Origin: Bacteroidales bacterium
Lineage (GTDB): Bacteria; Bacteroidota; Bacteroidia; Bacteroidales; Muribaculaceae
Length of the DNA: 8,638 nucleotides
Reading direction: 5' to 3'
Assembly (NCBI GenBank): GCA_004557565.1
Contig: SFGS01000078.1
Location: forward strand, 1-8,638
Of this stretch, positions 1 through 4,977 are shown piece by piece. The notes beneath the pieces were generated by a model. The model was given only the letters and a program-made list of their open reading frames with translations. It was not told where the DNA came from and did not search any database. Positions within the stretch are counted from its first letter, which is position 1. Each line of letters starts with the position of its first letter. The translations under genes were made by a program, and so were the position numbers.

Positions 1-140
1 TGAAAATTTCCGTTCATTTCCGTGTTAAGATATGTTAAGCAGATGTTTTCATTTTGGGGTTTTTGAAATTTTTGTTTCCAGTTTGTTTCTTTTGGTACTC
101 TTTGCTTTTTGGGAGTGTTGATATTCAGCACTTTACAATT
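1..140. other. T-rich non-coding stretch at left edge
   Basis: No frame here carries recognisable protein similarity. The plus strand is strongly T-rich between about 45 and 115. An open frame from an ATG at 54 runs into the traE remnant, but its first 29 residues do not look like the N-terminal part of a TraE protein, which would show a signal peptide and a first membrane helix. The boundary between this stretch and conjugation-gene sequence probably lies near 125-145. Nothing else is visible here. Confidence 0.5.
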
Positions 141-245
141 CGGAAGCAGATTCTCAAGAAGAAGATCATGATGGTCGTTGGTGCTTGTATCTTCCTTGTT
201 GCTGCAGCTCAGGCACTTCCTCTGTTCTTCGGTATCGGAGGCTGA
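141..245 (+). pseudogene. traE: 3' remnant of traE-like conjugation gene (DUF4134 family)
   Basis: The last 34 codons before the stop at 243-245 begin R-K-Q-I-L-K-K-K and continue into one hydrophobic helix containing VGACIFLVAAAQALPLFFGI. This resembles the second membrane helix and C-terminus of the small two-helix TraE (DUF4134) inner-membrane protein of Bacteroides-type conjugative transposons. A full protein is about 100 residues, so roughly the first two thirds are missing, and none of the three plus frames upstream supplies them. The identification rests on the helix sequence and on the next gene, which starts 15 nt downstream and is TraF-like, the conserved traE-traF order of these elements. 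It could instead be a diverged TraE with a frameshift near 140. A short hydrophobic match is modest evidence on its own. Confidence 0.6.
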
Positions 246-260
246 TAACACATCTTCGTT

Positions 261-533
261 ATGGCACAGACAGTAGAGACAAACATGGAATACCAGATGT
301 TCAAGGGCTTGCAGCGTCCGTTGGAGTTCTTGGGACTCCAGGGACGCTACATCACTTGGGCCGCCATCACCGCCGGTGTCGGCATCCTTGGTTTCATGTT
401 GGTATATGCCCTGACCGGCTTCCTCCTGGCATTGGCCTTCTCAGCCGTTTCCATCAGTACCGGCATCGGTCTGATTATGGTGAGGCAGCGTAGAGGGCTA
501 TATTCCAAGATATTGCTGTCCGGTAAAACTTAA
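261..533 (+). pseudogene. traF: traF-like conjugation protein (DUF4133), 3' end replaced by IS
   Basis: The 90-residue reading frame starts at ATG 261. Residues 10-35 hold the pattern YQMFKGLQRPLEFLGLQGRY, typical of the cytoplasmic start of TraF/DUF4133 proteins. Two hydrophobic segments follow (about 36-53 and 54-75), then a basic RQRRGLYSK stretch at the start of the C-terminal tail. TraF is a small inner-membrane component of the Bacteroides mating apparatus, normally encoded between traE and the traG ATPase gene. The last seven residues (ILLSGKT) and the stop codon are encoded by the left terminal repeat of the IS that begins near 510. Native sequence therefore ends at about residue 83, and the usual basic tail is lost. 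No traG follows anywhere in the window, so the product is almost certainly non-functional. The gene could still be transcribed from outside the window on the left. Confidence 0.75.
510..531 (+). repeat. IS left terminal inverted repeat
   Basis: The core reads attgctgtccggtaaaact. Its reverse complement is at 1932-1953 with one mismatch. Weaker similarity continues inward: gagca occurs a few bases inside both ends. The repeat also supplies seven foreign codons and the first base of the stop codon for the interrupted traF. Confidence 0.9.
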
Positions 534-550
534 ACGAGCATAATAACCCT

Positions 551-590
551 GTCCGAAGCCCTGTGAAATAAGGCTTCGGACTTCTTTTTT
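551..590 (+). terminator. Inward-facing terminator inside IS left end
   Basis: The arms gtccgaagcc (551-560) and ggcttcggac (572-581) pair perfectly over 10 bp around an 11-nt loop and are followed by ttctttttt on the plus strand. This is a good Rho-independent terminator for transcripts entering from the traF side, and would stop antisense transcription into the transposase gene. On the minus strand the run after the stem is only weakly T-rich, so it is a poorer terminator for the transposase mRNA, although it lies just past that gene's stop codon. Confidence 0.8.
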
Positions 591-607
591 CCAAAAGTAA
601 GCCCCCC

Positions 608-1843
608 CTAATCGAAAAGAGAAGGTTCTGGTGGTGCTTTTTGCCCCTCCTTGGCCAGAATATTGTTCCATGTCTTGTCAGGATTTTCCATGAATGCGAC
701 AAAATCAATGTAGTACATAAGCGTAAGGCGCACCATAGTGACAACCTGAGAGAATGCGCATCTTCTTTTGATGCTTCTTGAGAGTACGGTAATGAGCAGA
801 TTGGCTATCAAGACCACCCATGTTTGTATCTGTATGGCATTGACGCTATCTCCATAGAAGAAATGAAGTGGGAAATTCTGTTTGAGCTGTTTGTACAGAG
901 ACTCTATCGCCCAACGGAGACGGTAAATCTCGGAAATATCCTCTACCGAGAACTCAAAGTTGTTAGTCAACAACACGGCAGGTTTCTTCTTCTCGTTAAA
1001 GGTTTCCACTCTTCGTGCCTCATGTGTCAGTTCGCCTCTGGTGAACAGCACCGTCTGGTCTATATGGGTCACAAGGCCGTCTGGATTGACGTAAGTGGTT
1101 GATTTCAGTACCTTGTAATTGAGATTCTTCTTCATTTTCGTGACATAGCACACGCCTTCCTCTGTGAGACGTTGGAACTGGGCAATGTCAATATACCCCC
1201 TGTCCATAGCCAGCGTGGAATCCTTGGGGAGGTGAACTTCCTTGAGCAGGTAGTGGTCATGCTTAGCAGCGGATGTGAGCTGCACGACCATGGGTACGCC
1301 AACAAGATACTTCATGACAGTGTGCACCTTCATGCCGCCTTTCTTCTTGCCTGACTTCGGATGACGGCCAACGCCTTTGAGTATGTTGTCAAAGAGAGTA
1401 ATGGTGGTAGAATCCATCATATAGAGTAGCTTTTCCCAGTCCTTTGGCTCGTGAGTCTGCCCTTTATAACTCTTGGGAGGGCGGCTGTCCGCTAAAAACT
1501 TGGCATACTTCTCCAACAGATACGCATACACACGGGCAAAGAACTCCTGTGGGCGTCGTATATTTGCTTCTGCAAGGGTACTTCGCCTAACCAGATAATC
1601 CATTCCAAGGTGCACGAGTTTATGTGCCTCAGCCTTCATGCCTATCTCGAGTTCGCGCAGGGAATCAAAGTGTTTAAGGATGCCGAACAACATCACGACG
1701 AGATGTTTGTATCCATCAAACCGCTTCACGTAAGCCTCGCTTCCTTTCGTTTCACGGCTTATTTGAAGAATTTTCTCCTTGTCGAGTAACTTTAACACTT
1801 GACTATAGACCGGCTGTCCGGTAAAATGACTATTTTTGCTCAT
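608..1843 (-). CDS. IS4-family DDE transposase
   Basis: This 411-residue protein catalyses cut-and-paste movement of the surrounding IS. The N-terminal 75 residues (starting MSKNSHFTGQPVYSQVLKLL) match the DUF4372-type N-terminal domain found on many Bacteroidetes IS4 transposases. The catalytic RNase H-like domain follows. The first Asp is D144 in MMDSTT, the second is D214 in AMDRGY, and the Glu is E314 within the Y-(2)-R-(3)-E-(6)-K signature (Y307, R310, E314, K321) that defines the IS4 family. The start at 1843 fits the N-terminal FTGQP motif. A TAnnTTTG promoter lies 25-32 bp upstream. The frame is intact, the catalytic residues are all present and the length is normal, so it is probably functional. 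It is the only gene in the element and runs opposite to the traF relic. Confidence 0.95.
   Translation of the reverse strand: MSKNSHFTGQPVYSQVLKLLDKEKILQISRETKGSEAYVKRFDGYKHLVVMLFGILKHFDSLRELEIGMKAEAHKLVHLGMDYLVRRSTLAEANIRRPQEFFARVYAYLLEKYAKFLADSRPPKSYKGQTHEPKDWEKLLYMMDSTTITLFDNILKGVGRHPKSGKKKGGMKVHTVMKYLVGVPMVVQLTSAAKHDHYLLKEVHLPKDSTLAMDRGYIDIAQFQRLTEEGVCYVTKMKKNLNYKVLKSTTYVNPDGLVTHIDQTVLFTRGELTHEARRVETFNEKKKPAVLLTNNFEFSVEDISEIYRLRWAIESLYKQLKQNFPLHFFYGDSVNAIQIQTWVVLIANLLITVLSRSIKRRCAFSQVVTMVRLTLMYYIDFVAFMENPDKTWNNILAKEGQKAPPEPSLFD
1812..1826 (+). repeat. Internal copy of the IS terminal repeat core
   Basis: The string gctgtccggtaaaa here is identical to bases 515-528 of the left terminal repeat and has the same orientation. 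It falls in codons 7-11 of the transposase, where the opposite strand encodes FTGQP. It may be a subterminal transposase-binding site near the right end. It could also be a coincidence between a conserved protein motif and the element's end sequence. Confidence 0.55.
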
Positions 1844-1867
1844 GGTTATGGTTTATTTTTGCAAATA

Positions 1868-1875
1868 CAAAGATA
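1868..1875 (-). promoter_or_regulatory. Probable transposase promoter (-7 box)
   Basis: Read on the minus strand this is tatctttg, a perfect match to the Bacteroidetes -7 consensus TAnnTTTG, 24 nt before the transposase ATG. The -33 position falls in or next to the 1882-1913 inverted repeat and shows no clear TTTG. The implied leader is short, and no Shine-Dalgarno sequence is visible, as is common in this phylum. Confidence 0.55.
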
Positions 1876-1881
1876 ACCAAA

Positions 1882-1913
1882 AGGGCTGATACCTCGTGAG
1901 AAGTGTCAGCCCT
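1882..1913 (-). terminator. Hairpin at IS right end, upstream of transposase promoter
   Basis: The arms agggctgatac (1882-1892) and gtgtcagccct (1903-1913) pair over 11 bp with one G-U pair around a 10-nt loop. On the minus strand it is followed by ttttgg, a short T-run. It sits where it would stop transcription from the right flank before it reaches the transposase, mirroring the hairpin at the left end. On the plus strand it is followed by gattttattt, so it may act in both directions. It also overlaps the expected -33 region of the transposase promoter. Confidence 0.5.
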
Positions 1914-1931
1914 GATTTTATTTGCTCATAA

Positions 1932-1953
1932 AAGTTTTACCAGACAGCAATAT
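1932..1953 (-). repeat. IS right terminal inverted repeat
   Basis: The plus strand reads aagttttaccagacagcaat, then at. This is the reverse complement of 510-531 with a single mismatch. The bases immediately outside (ttttagaatg) do not repeat the bases outside the left end (ctatattcca, aag). Confidence 0.9.
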
Positions 1954-2125
1954 TTTAGAATGAATATGTGTTACCCACGAGGTGGCACTTTTCTTATCTA
2001 TTCTACTCACGAAGAAAATCCTTGTAATTTGTGTGAGGCAAACTCATTTCACTCTTTTGTCATTTACGCACACCCATCTAATCATTATTTTTGCACCAAG
2101 TTCTTTGAAGTCGTGTTTCTCAACT

Positions 2126-2242
2126 GGTGTTTCAAGTGTTTCGGGTGTTTCAGGTGTTTCAGGTGCTTCAGGTGTTTCAGGTGTTTCAGGTGTTTCAGGT
2201 GTTTCGGGTGCTTCAGGTGCTTCAAGTGTTTCAGGTGCTTTG
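2126..2242. repeat. 9-bp minisatellite, 13 units
   Basis: The unit ggtgtttca repeats head to tail 13 times without any indel. Variants are limited to a few positions: agtgtttca, ggtgcttca, and a final a-to-g change in two units. The last unit (ggtgctttg) is decayed. The period is a multiple of three, so plus-strand frames read as repeated VSG or CFR and one minus frame reads as repeated ETP, but no frame has a credible start or a non-repetitive protein portion. The array probably expands and contracts by slippage. Confidence 0.9.
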
Positions 2243-2284
2243 AAAAAACTGGCAGGAAGTCAGGGGGCGTGGCTGGGATTATTC

Positions 2285-2312
2285 TAACATCTAATTTCTA
2301 ACATCTAATTTC
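2285..2312. repeat. 14-bp tandem duplication
   Basis: The string taacatctaatttc occurs twice in perfect tandem (2285-2298 and 2299-2312). It is a simple AT-rich duplication with no visible function. Confidence 0.85.
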
Positions 2313-2341
2313 TCAACTGGTGTTCCTATTTTTCTCTGTTG

Positions 2342-2414
2342 AATTATTCGTGAAAATTTGTGCTAATTTGTGGCAGGTTTTTAACCACGAATTTTACGAA
2401 TCGCACGAATAATT
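2342..2414. repeat. Imperfect 73-bp palindrome (cacgaat type)
   Basis: The left arm (2342-2373) begins aattattcgtg and ends tttgtgg. The right arm (2385-2414) begins ccacgaatttt and ends cacgaataatt. The outer 11 bp pair perfectly, the rest pairs with mismatches and a two-base length difference, and an 11-nt spacer lies between. I recall similar cacgaat-rich intergenic palindromes as common in Bacteroidetes genomes. Its function is unknown. It lies 369 bp upstream of the peptidase gene. Confidence 0.65.
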
Positions 2415-2435
2415 GTTTTTGTTGAATCTCGTTGA

Positions 2436-2701
2436 ATCTGTGTGAGCCCTTGTAGCAAAGGAGCTGAAAAATTCTGTGAGATTTCCCACTCACTAAAGCA
2501 AAAACCGTGAGATCCGCGGGATCTGTGTGAGCCCTTGGAGCAAATGAGCGGAAAAATTCTGTGAGATTTCCCACTCACTAAAGCAAAAACCGTGAGATCC
2601 GCGGGATCTGTGTGAGCCCTTGGAGCAAAGGTGCGGAAAAATTCTGTGAGATTTTCCACCCGCCAATGCAAAAACCGAGAGATCTGCGAGATCTGTGTGA
2701 G
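2436..2701. repeat. Three tandem 85-bp units plus a partial fourth
   Basis: The phrase atctgtgtgag starts at 2436, 2521, 2606 and 2691, an exact 85-bp period. Units 1 and 2 differ at 3 positions and units 2 and 3 at about 10; the fourth stops after 11 bp. Each unit ends with gatcc-gcg-ggatc, which runs into the next unit and forms a 5-bp hairpin with a 3-nt loop (2511-2523, 2596-2608). The third copy (2681-2693) reads gatct-gcg-agatc, so the pairing is kept by a matched double change. Each of the first two units also has gtgag/ctcac about 8 nt apart. The period is not a multiple of three, so the array is unlikely to be coding. It ends 81 bp before the peptidase start codon. Confidence 0.9.
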
Positions 2702-2750
2702 GCTCGGAATTTCGTGTGTGGGATTTTCGGGTTATGTGGGGAAAAATTGG

Positions 2751-2758
2751 TAACTTAG
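2751..2758 (+). promoter_or_regulatory. Possible -7 box for the prolyl oligopeptidase gene
   Basis: taacttag matches TAnnTTTG at five of the six defined positions and lies 24 nt before the ATG at 2783. A T-run (2724-2727) lies in roughly the -33 area, but the spacing is long and there is no clean TTTG. No Shine-Dalgarno sequence is visible. Weak evidence. Confidence 0.3.
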
Positions 2759-2782
2759 TGGAGAAAATTAATACTGATAAAT

Positions 2783-4888
2783 ATGAAACAGAAACTTTTA
2801 TTATTGACGACGGCTGCTATTGCTGCTCAAGGTTTTGCGCAATCACCGATTGCTTATCCTAAAACCAAGACTGTGAACCAAGTAGATGAGTATTTTGGCG
2901 TGAAGGTGGCTGACCCTTACCGCTGGCTGGAGGACGACAATTCTGCCGAAACCGCCGCTTGGGTGGAAGCCGAAAACAAGGTGACCCAAGACTACATCTC
3001 AAAGATTCCTTTCCGCAATGCCTTGAAGGAGAAGATGATGAAACTACAAAACTATGAGAAGATGGGCATTCCTTTCAAGCATCACGGTAAATACTTCTTC
3101 TATAAGAACAATGGTTTGCAGAATCAGAGCGTGCTGTATGAAATGGACTCGCTCGATGGCACGCCTCGTGAAGTGCTCGACCCAAACAAACTCTCCGACG
3201 ATGGCACTGTGGCGCTGAAGTCGGTTGACTTTTCGAAAGATGGCCGCTATATGGCTTACACCATTTCGCGCAGCGGTAGCGACTGGAATGAGATATATGT
3301 GAAGGATATGAAAGATGGCAAAATGCTCGACGACCATATCGTGTGGGCGAAGTTCACCAATGCCTCATGGCAGGGCGACGGCTTCTATTACAGTGCCTAC
3401 GATGCGCCAAAGAGCGAACTTTCGAGCAAAAACGAGTATCAGAAGGTGTATTACCACAAACTCGGCACTCCACAGTCGCAAGACGAACTCGTGTTCCGCA
3501 GTTTTGAGGAACCATTGATGTTCCACATGGCTTATGTGAGCGAAGATGAGCGCTTTGTGTATATGTATCAGAGCGGTGGCGATGGCAATGTGCTGTTGGT
3601 GAAAGACACTAAGAGCGAAAACCCTCGCTTCATTCGTCTCAACAACTCCTACGACTATAATTTCAGTCCTGTGGGCAACGATGATAAGCATATTTATATT
3701 TACACCAACGAGAATGCCCCTATGGCAAAGGTGCTTGTGTTCGACATCGACAATCTGGGCGTGGGCAAAGGCCGTGAGTTTATTGCCGAGGGCGATGCGA
3801 TGCTCAGTTCGCTCCAAATGGCAGGCAAAAATCACTTTATCGTGAATTATGAGAAAGATGCCGCAAGCCACGCTTATCTGCTCGACATGCAAGGCAAGAA
3901 TTTGGGCGAAATTCAGCTTCCAGGCATCGGCACCGCTGGTTTTAGCACATCGGAGGACACCGACGAGGTGTTCTACAACTTCACCAGCTACACCACTCCA
4001 GGCTCTATCTATTCTTATGATATGGCAACAGGCAAGTCGAAACTCTTCTGGAAGCCCAACGTGAAGTTCGACAGCAATCGCTACATCACCGAACAGGTGT
4101 TCTACACCAGCAAAGACGGCACTCGTGTGCCCATGTTCATCACCCACAAGAAGGGCATGAAGCTCAATGGCAAGAACCCTACATTGCTTTATGCTTACGG
4201 CGGTTTCAACATCAGCCTCACACCATCGTTCAACGTGAACCGCATTCCTTTCCTTGAAAATGGAGGCGTGTATGTGGTGGCAAACATTCGTGGTGGTGCA
4301 GAATATGGCGACAAATGGCACCGCGACGGCACCAAGATGAAGAAGCAGAACGTGTTCGACGACTTTATCGCAGCAGCTGAATATCTCATCGCCAACAAGT
4401 ACACCTCAAGCGAAAAACTCGCTATTCAAGGTGGCTCAAACGGCGGTTTGCTGATGGGTGCGGTCACCAACCAGCGTCCCGACCTCTTCCGTGCAGTTAT
4501 CGCTCAGGTGGGCGTGATGGACATGCTTCGCTATCACCTGTTCACCGTGGGTTGGAACTGGGCTCCCGACTACGGTCGCAGCGACGACAGCAAGGAAATG
4601 TTTGAATATTTGCGTGCATATTCACCTCTCCACAACATCAAGAACGATGGCACCAAATATCCTGCAATCCTCGTGACCACAGGCGACCACGACGACCGTG
4701 TGGTGCCAGCCCACTCGTTTAAGTACGCTGCCACTCTTCAGGCTGCCAACACTGGCGATCAGCCAAAACTCATTCGCATCGACAGCAAGGCTGGTCACGG
4801 CAGCGGCAAACCTATCTCAAAAATCATCGACGAAGCCGCTGATTATTACGCATTCATGATGAAAAATCTGGGTATGAAAATCAAGTAA
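2783..4888 (+). CDS. Secreted prolyl oligopeptidase (peptidase family S9A)
   Basis: This 701-residue serine peptidase should cleave short peptides after proline. Residues 1-19 form a signal peptide (Lys-rich start, LLLL core, GFA before Gln20) with no lipobox Cys, so the mature enzyme is probably periplasmic. Residues about 22-430 match the S9 N-terminal region and beta-propeller, starting with YPKTKTVNQVDEYFGVKVAD and PYRWLEDDN. The alpha/beta-hydrolase domain follows from about 460 to the end. The catalytic triad is Ser552 in GGSNGG, Asp637 in GDHDDRV and His672 in AGHGSGK. These closely parallel Ser554, Asp641 and His680 of porcine prolyl oligopeptidase, and Arg639 corresponds to its substrate-binding Arg643. 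The length is near the usual 700-710. The gene stands alone, convergent with ettA, and ends in a shared terminator. It is intact. Exact peptide preference cannot be read from sequence. Confidence 0.95.
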   Translation: MKQKLLLLTTAAIAAQGFAQSPIAYPKTKTVNQVDEYFGVKVADPYRWLEDDNSAETAAWVEAENKVTQDYISKIPFRNALKEKMMKLQNYEKMGIPFKHHGKYFFYKNNGLQNQSVLYEMDSLDGTPREVLDPNKLSDDGTVALKSVDFSKDGRYMAYTISRSGSDWNEIYVKDMKDGKMLDDHIVWAKFTNASWQGDGFYYSAYDAPKSELSSKNEYQKVYYHKLGTPQSQDELVFRSFEEPLMFHMAYVSEDERFVYMYQSGGDGNVLLVKDTKSENPRFIRLNNSYDYNFSPVGNDDKHIYIYTNENAPMAKVLVFDIDNLGVGKGREFIAEGDAMLSSLQMAGKNHFIVNYEKDAASHAYLLDMQGKNLGEIQLPGIGTAGFSTSEDTDEVFYNFTSYTTPGSIYSYDMATGKSKLFWKPNVKFDSNRYITEQVFYTSKDGTRVPMFITHKKGMKLNGKNPTLLYAYGGFNISLTPSFNVNRIPFLENGGVYVVANIRGGAEYGDKWHRDGTKMKKQNVFDDFIAAAEYLIANKYTSSEKLAIQGGSNGGLLMGAVTNQRPDLFRAVIAQVGVMDMLRYHLFTVGWNWAPDYGRSDDSKEMFEYLRAYSPLHNIKNDGTKYPAILVTTGDHDDRVVPAHSFKYAATLQAANTGDQPKLIRIDSKAGHGSGKPISKIIDEAADYYAFMMKNLGMKIK

Positions 4889-4904
4889 CCCATTCATCTT
4901 TAAA

Positions 4905-4953
4905 TAAATAAGGCAGTTCCGCTCAAGTCATCAGCGGCACTGCCTTTATTTTA
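4905..4953. terminator. Bidirectional terminator between peptidase and ettA
   Basis: The arms ggcagttccgct (4912-4923) and agcggcactgcc (4933-4944) pair with one mismatch around a 9-nt loop. On the plus strand the stem is followed by tttatttt. On the minus strand it is followed by ttatttattt. It lies between two convergent genes, 23 nt after the peptidase stop and 33 nt past the ettA stop, and should end both transcripts. Confidence 0.9.
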
Positions 4954-4977
4954 GGGATGAAATTTTTGTTTGGGAAA

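Larger units (their letters stand above)
510..1953 (-). mobile_element. IS4-family insertion sequence, about 1.44 kb
   Basis: The element is bounded by 22-bp inverted repeats, 510-531 and 1932-1953, which differ at one base (C against T at the eleventh position). They enclose a single minus-strand transposase with the IS4-type DDE/YREK signature. The outer edges are set by the extent of the repeat match and could be off by a few bases. IS4-family insertions normally leave a direct repeat of about 8-13 bp, but no matching pair is visible in the bases next to either end. The left flank is the middle of traF and the right flank is unrelated AT-rich DNA. Each end carries a hairpin outside the transposase gene (551-581 and 1882-1913). 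Both ends and the gene look intact, so the element may be active. Confidence 0.9.
2116..2324. repeat. 16-bp direct repeat flanking the minisatellite block
   Basis: The string tttctcaactggtgtt occurs at 2116-2131 and again, identical, at 2309-2324, so the two copies are 193 bp apart. The first copy overlaps the first minisatellite unit by 6 bp. The second directly follows the 14-bp tandem duplication. The pair may reflect a segmental duplication, or an insertion of the intervening DNA. Confidence 0.75.
1954..2782. other. 829-bp gene-free, repeat-rich intergenic region
   Basis: No frame here looks like a real gene. Open frames exist on both strands, but they translate repeats into low-complexity or frame-cycling peptides. 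Positions 1954-2115 are AT-rich and featureless, apart from tatttttg at 2086-2093, which matches the -7 promoter consensus. It has no TTTG at the right spacing and no gene follows it. The four repeat structures between 2116 and 2701 are listed separately. Confidence 0.7.

Noticed and set aside
501..1961. Degenerate 11-bp target-site duplication (tattccaagat against tattttagaat)
   Set aside because: Only 7 of 11 bases match, and this placement would need terminal repeats of unequal extent. It is not better than chance for AT-rich flanks.
2086..2093. TAnnTTTG promoter match (tatttttg)
   Set aside because: No correctly spaced -33 TTTG and no gene downstream. Probably a chance match in AT-rich DNA.
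1903..2301. Plus-strand frames reading the 9-bp array as repeated CFR or VSG residues
   Set aside because: They start inside the IS or in featureless DNA, consist mostly of the minisatellite, and show no signal peptide, domain or ribosome-binding context.
2344..2671. Two minus-strand frames across the 85-bp units
   Set aside because: The 85-bp period shifts frame at each unit, so each frame reads different frames of successive units. They overlap each other and have no recognisable domain.
2436..2701. CRISPR array
   Set aside because: The units are contiguous 85-bp tandem copies with no unique spacers, and no cas genes are present.
3365..4321. 318-codon open frame antisense to the peptidase gene
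   Set aside because: It lies wholly inside a well-supported gene. Its His/Val/Ala-rich composition is what the reverse strand of that codon usage produces, and it shows no motif.
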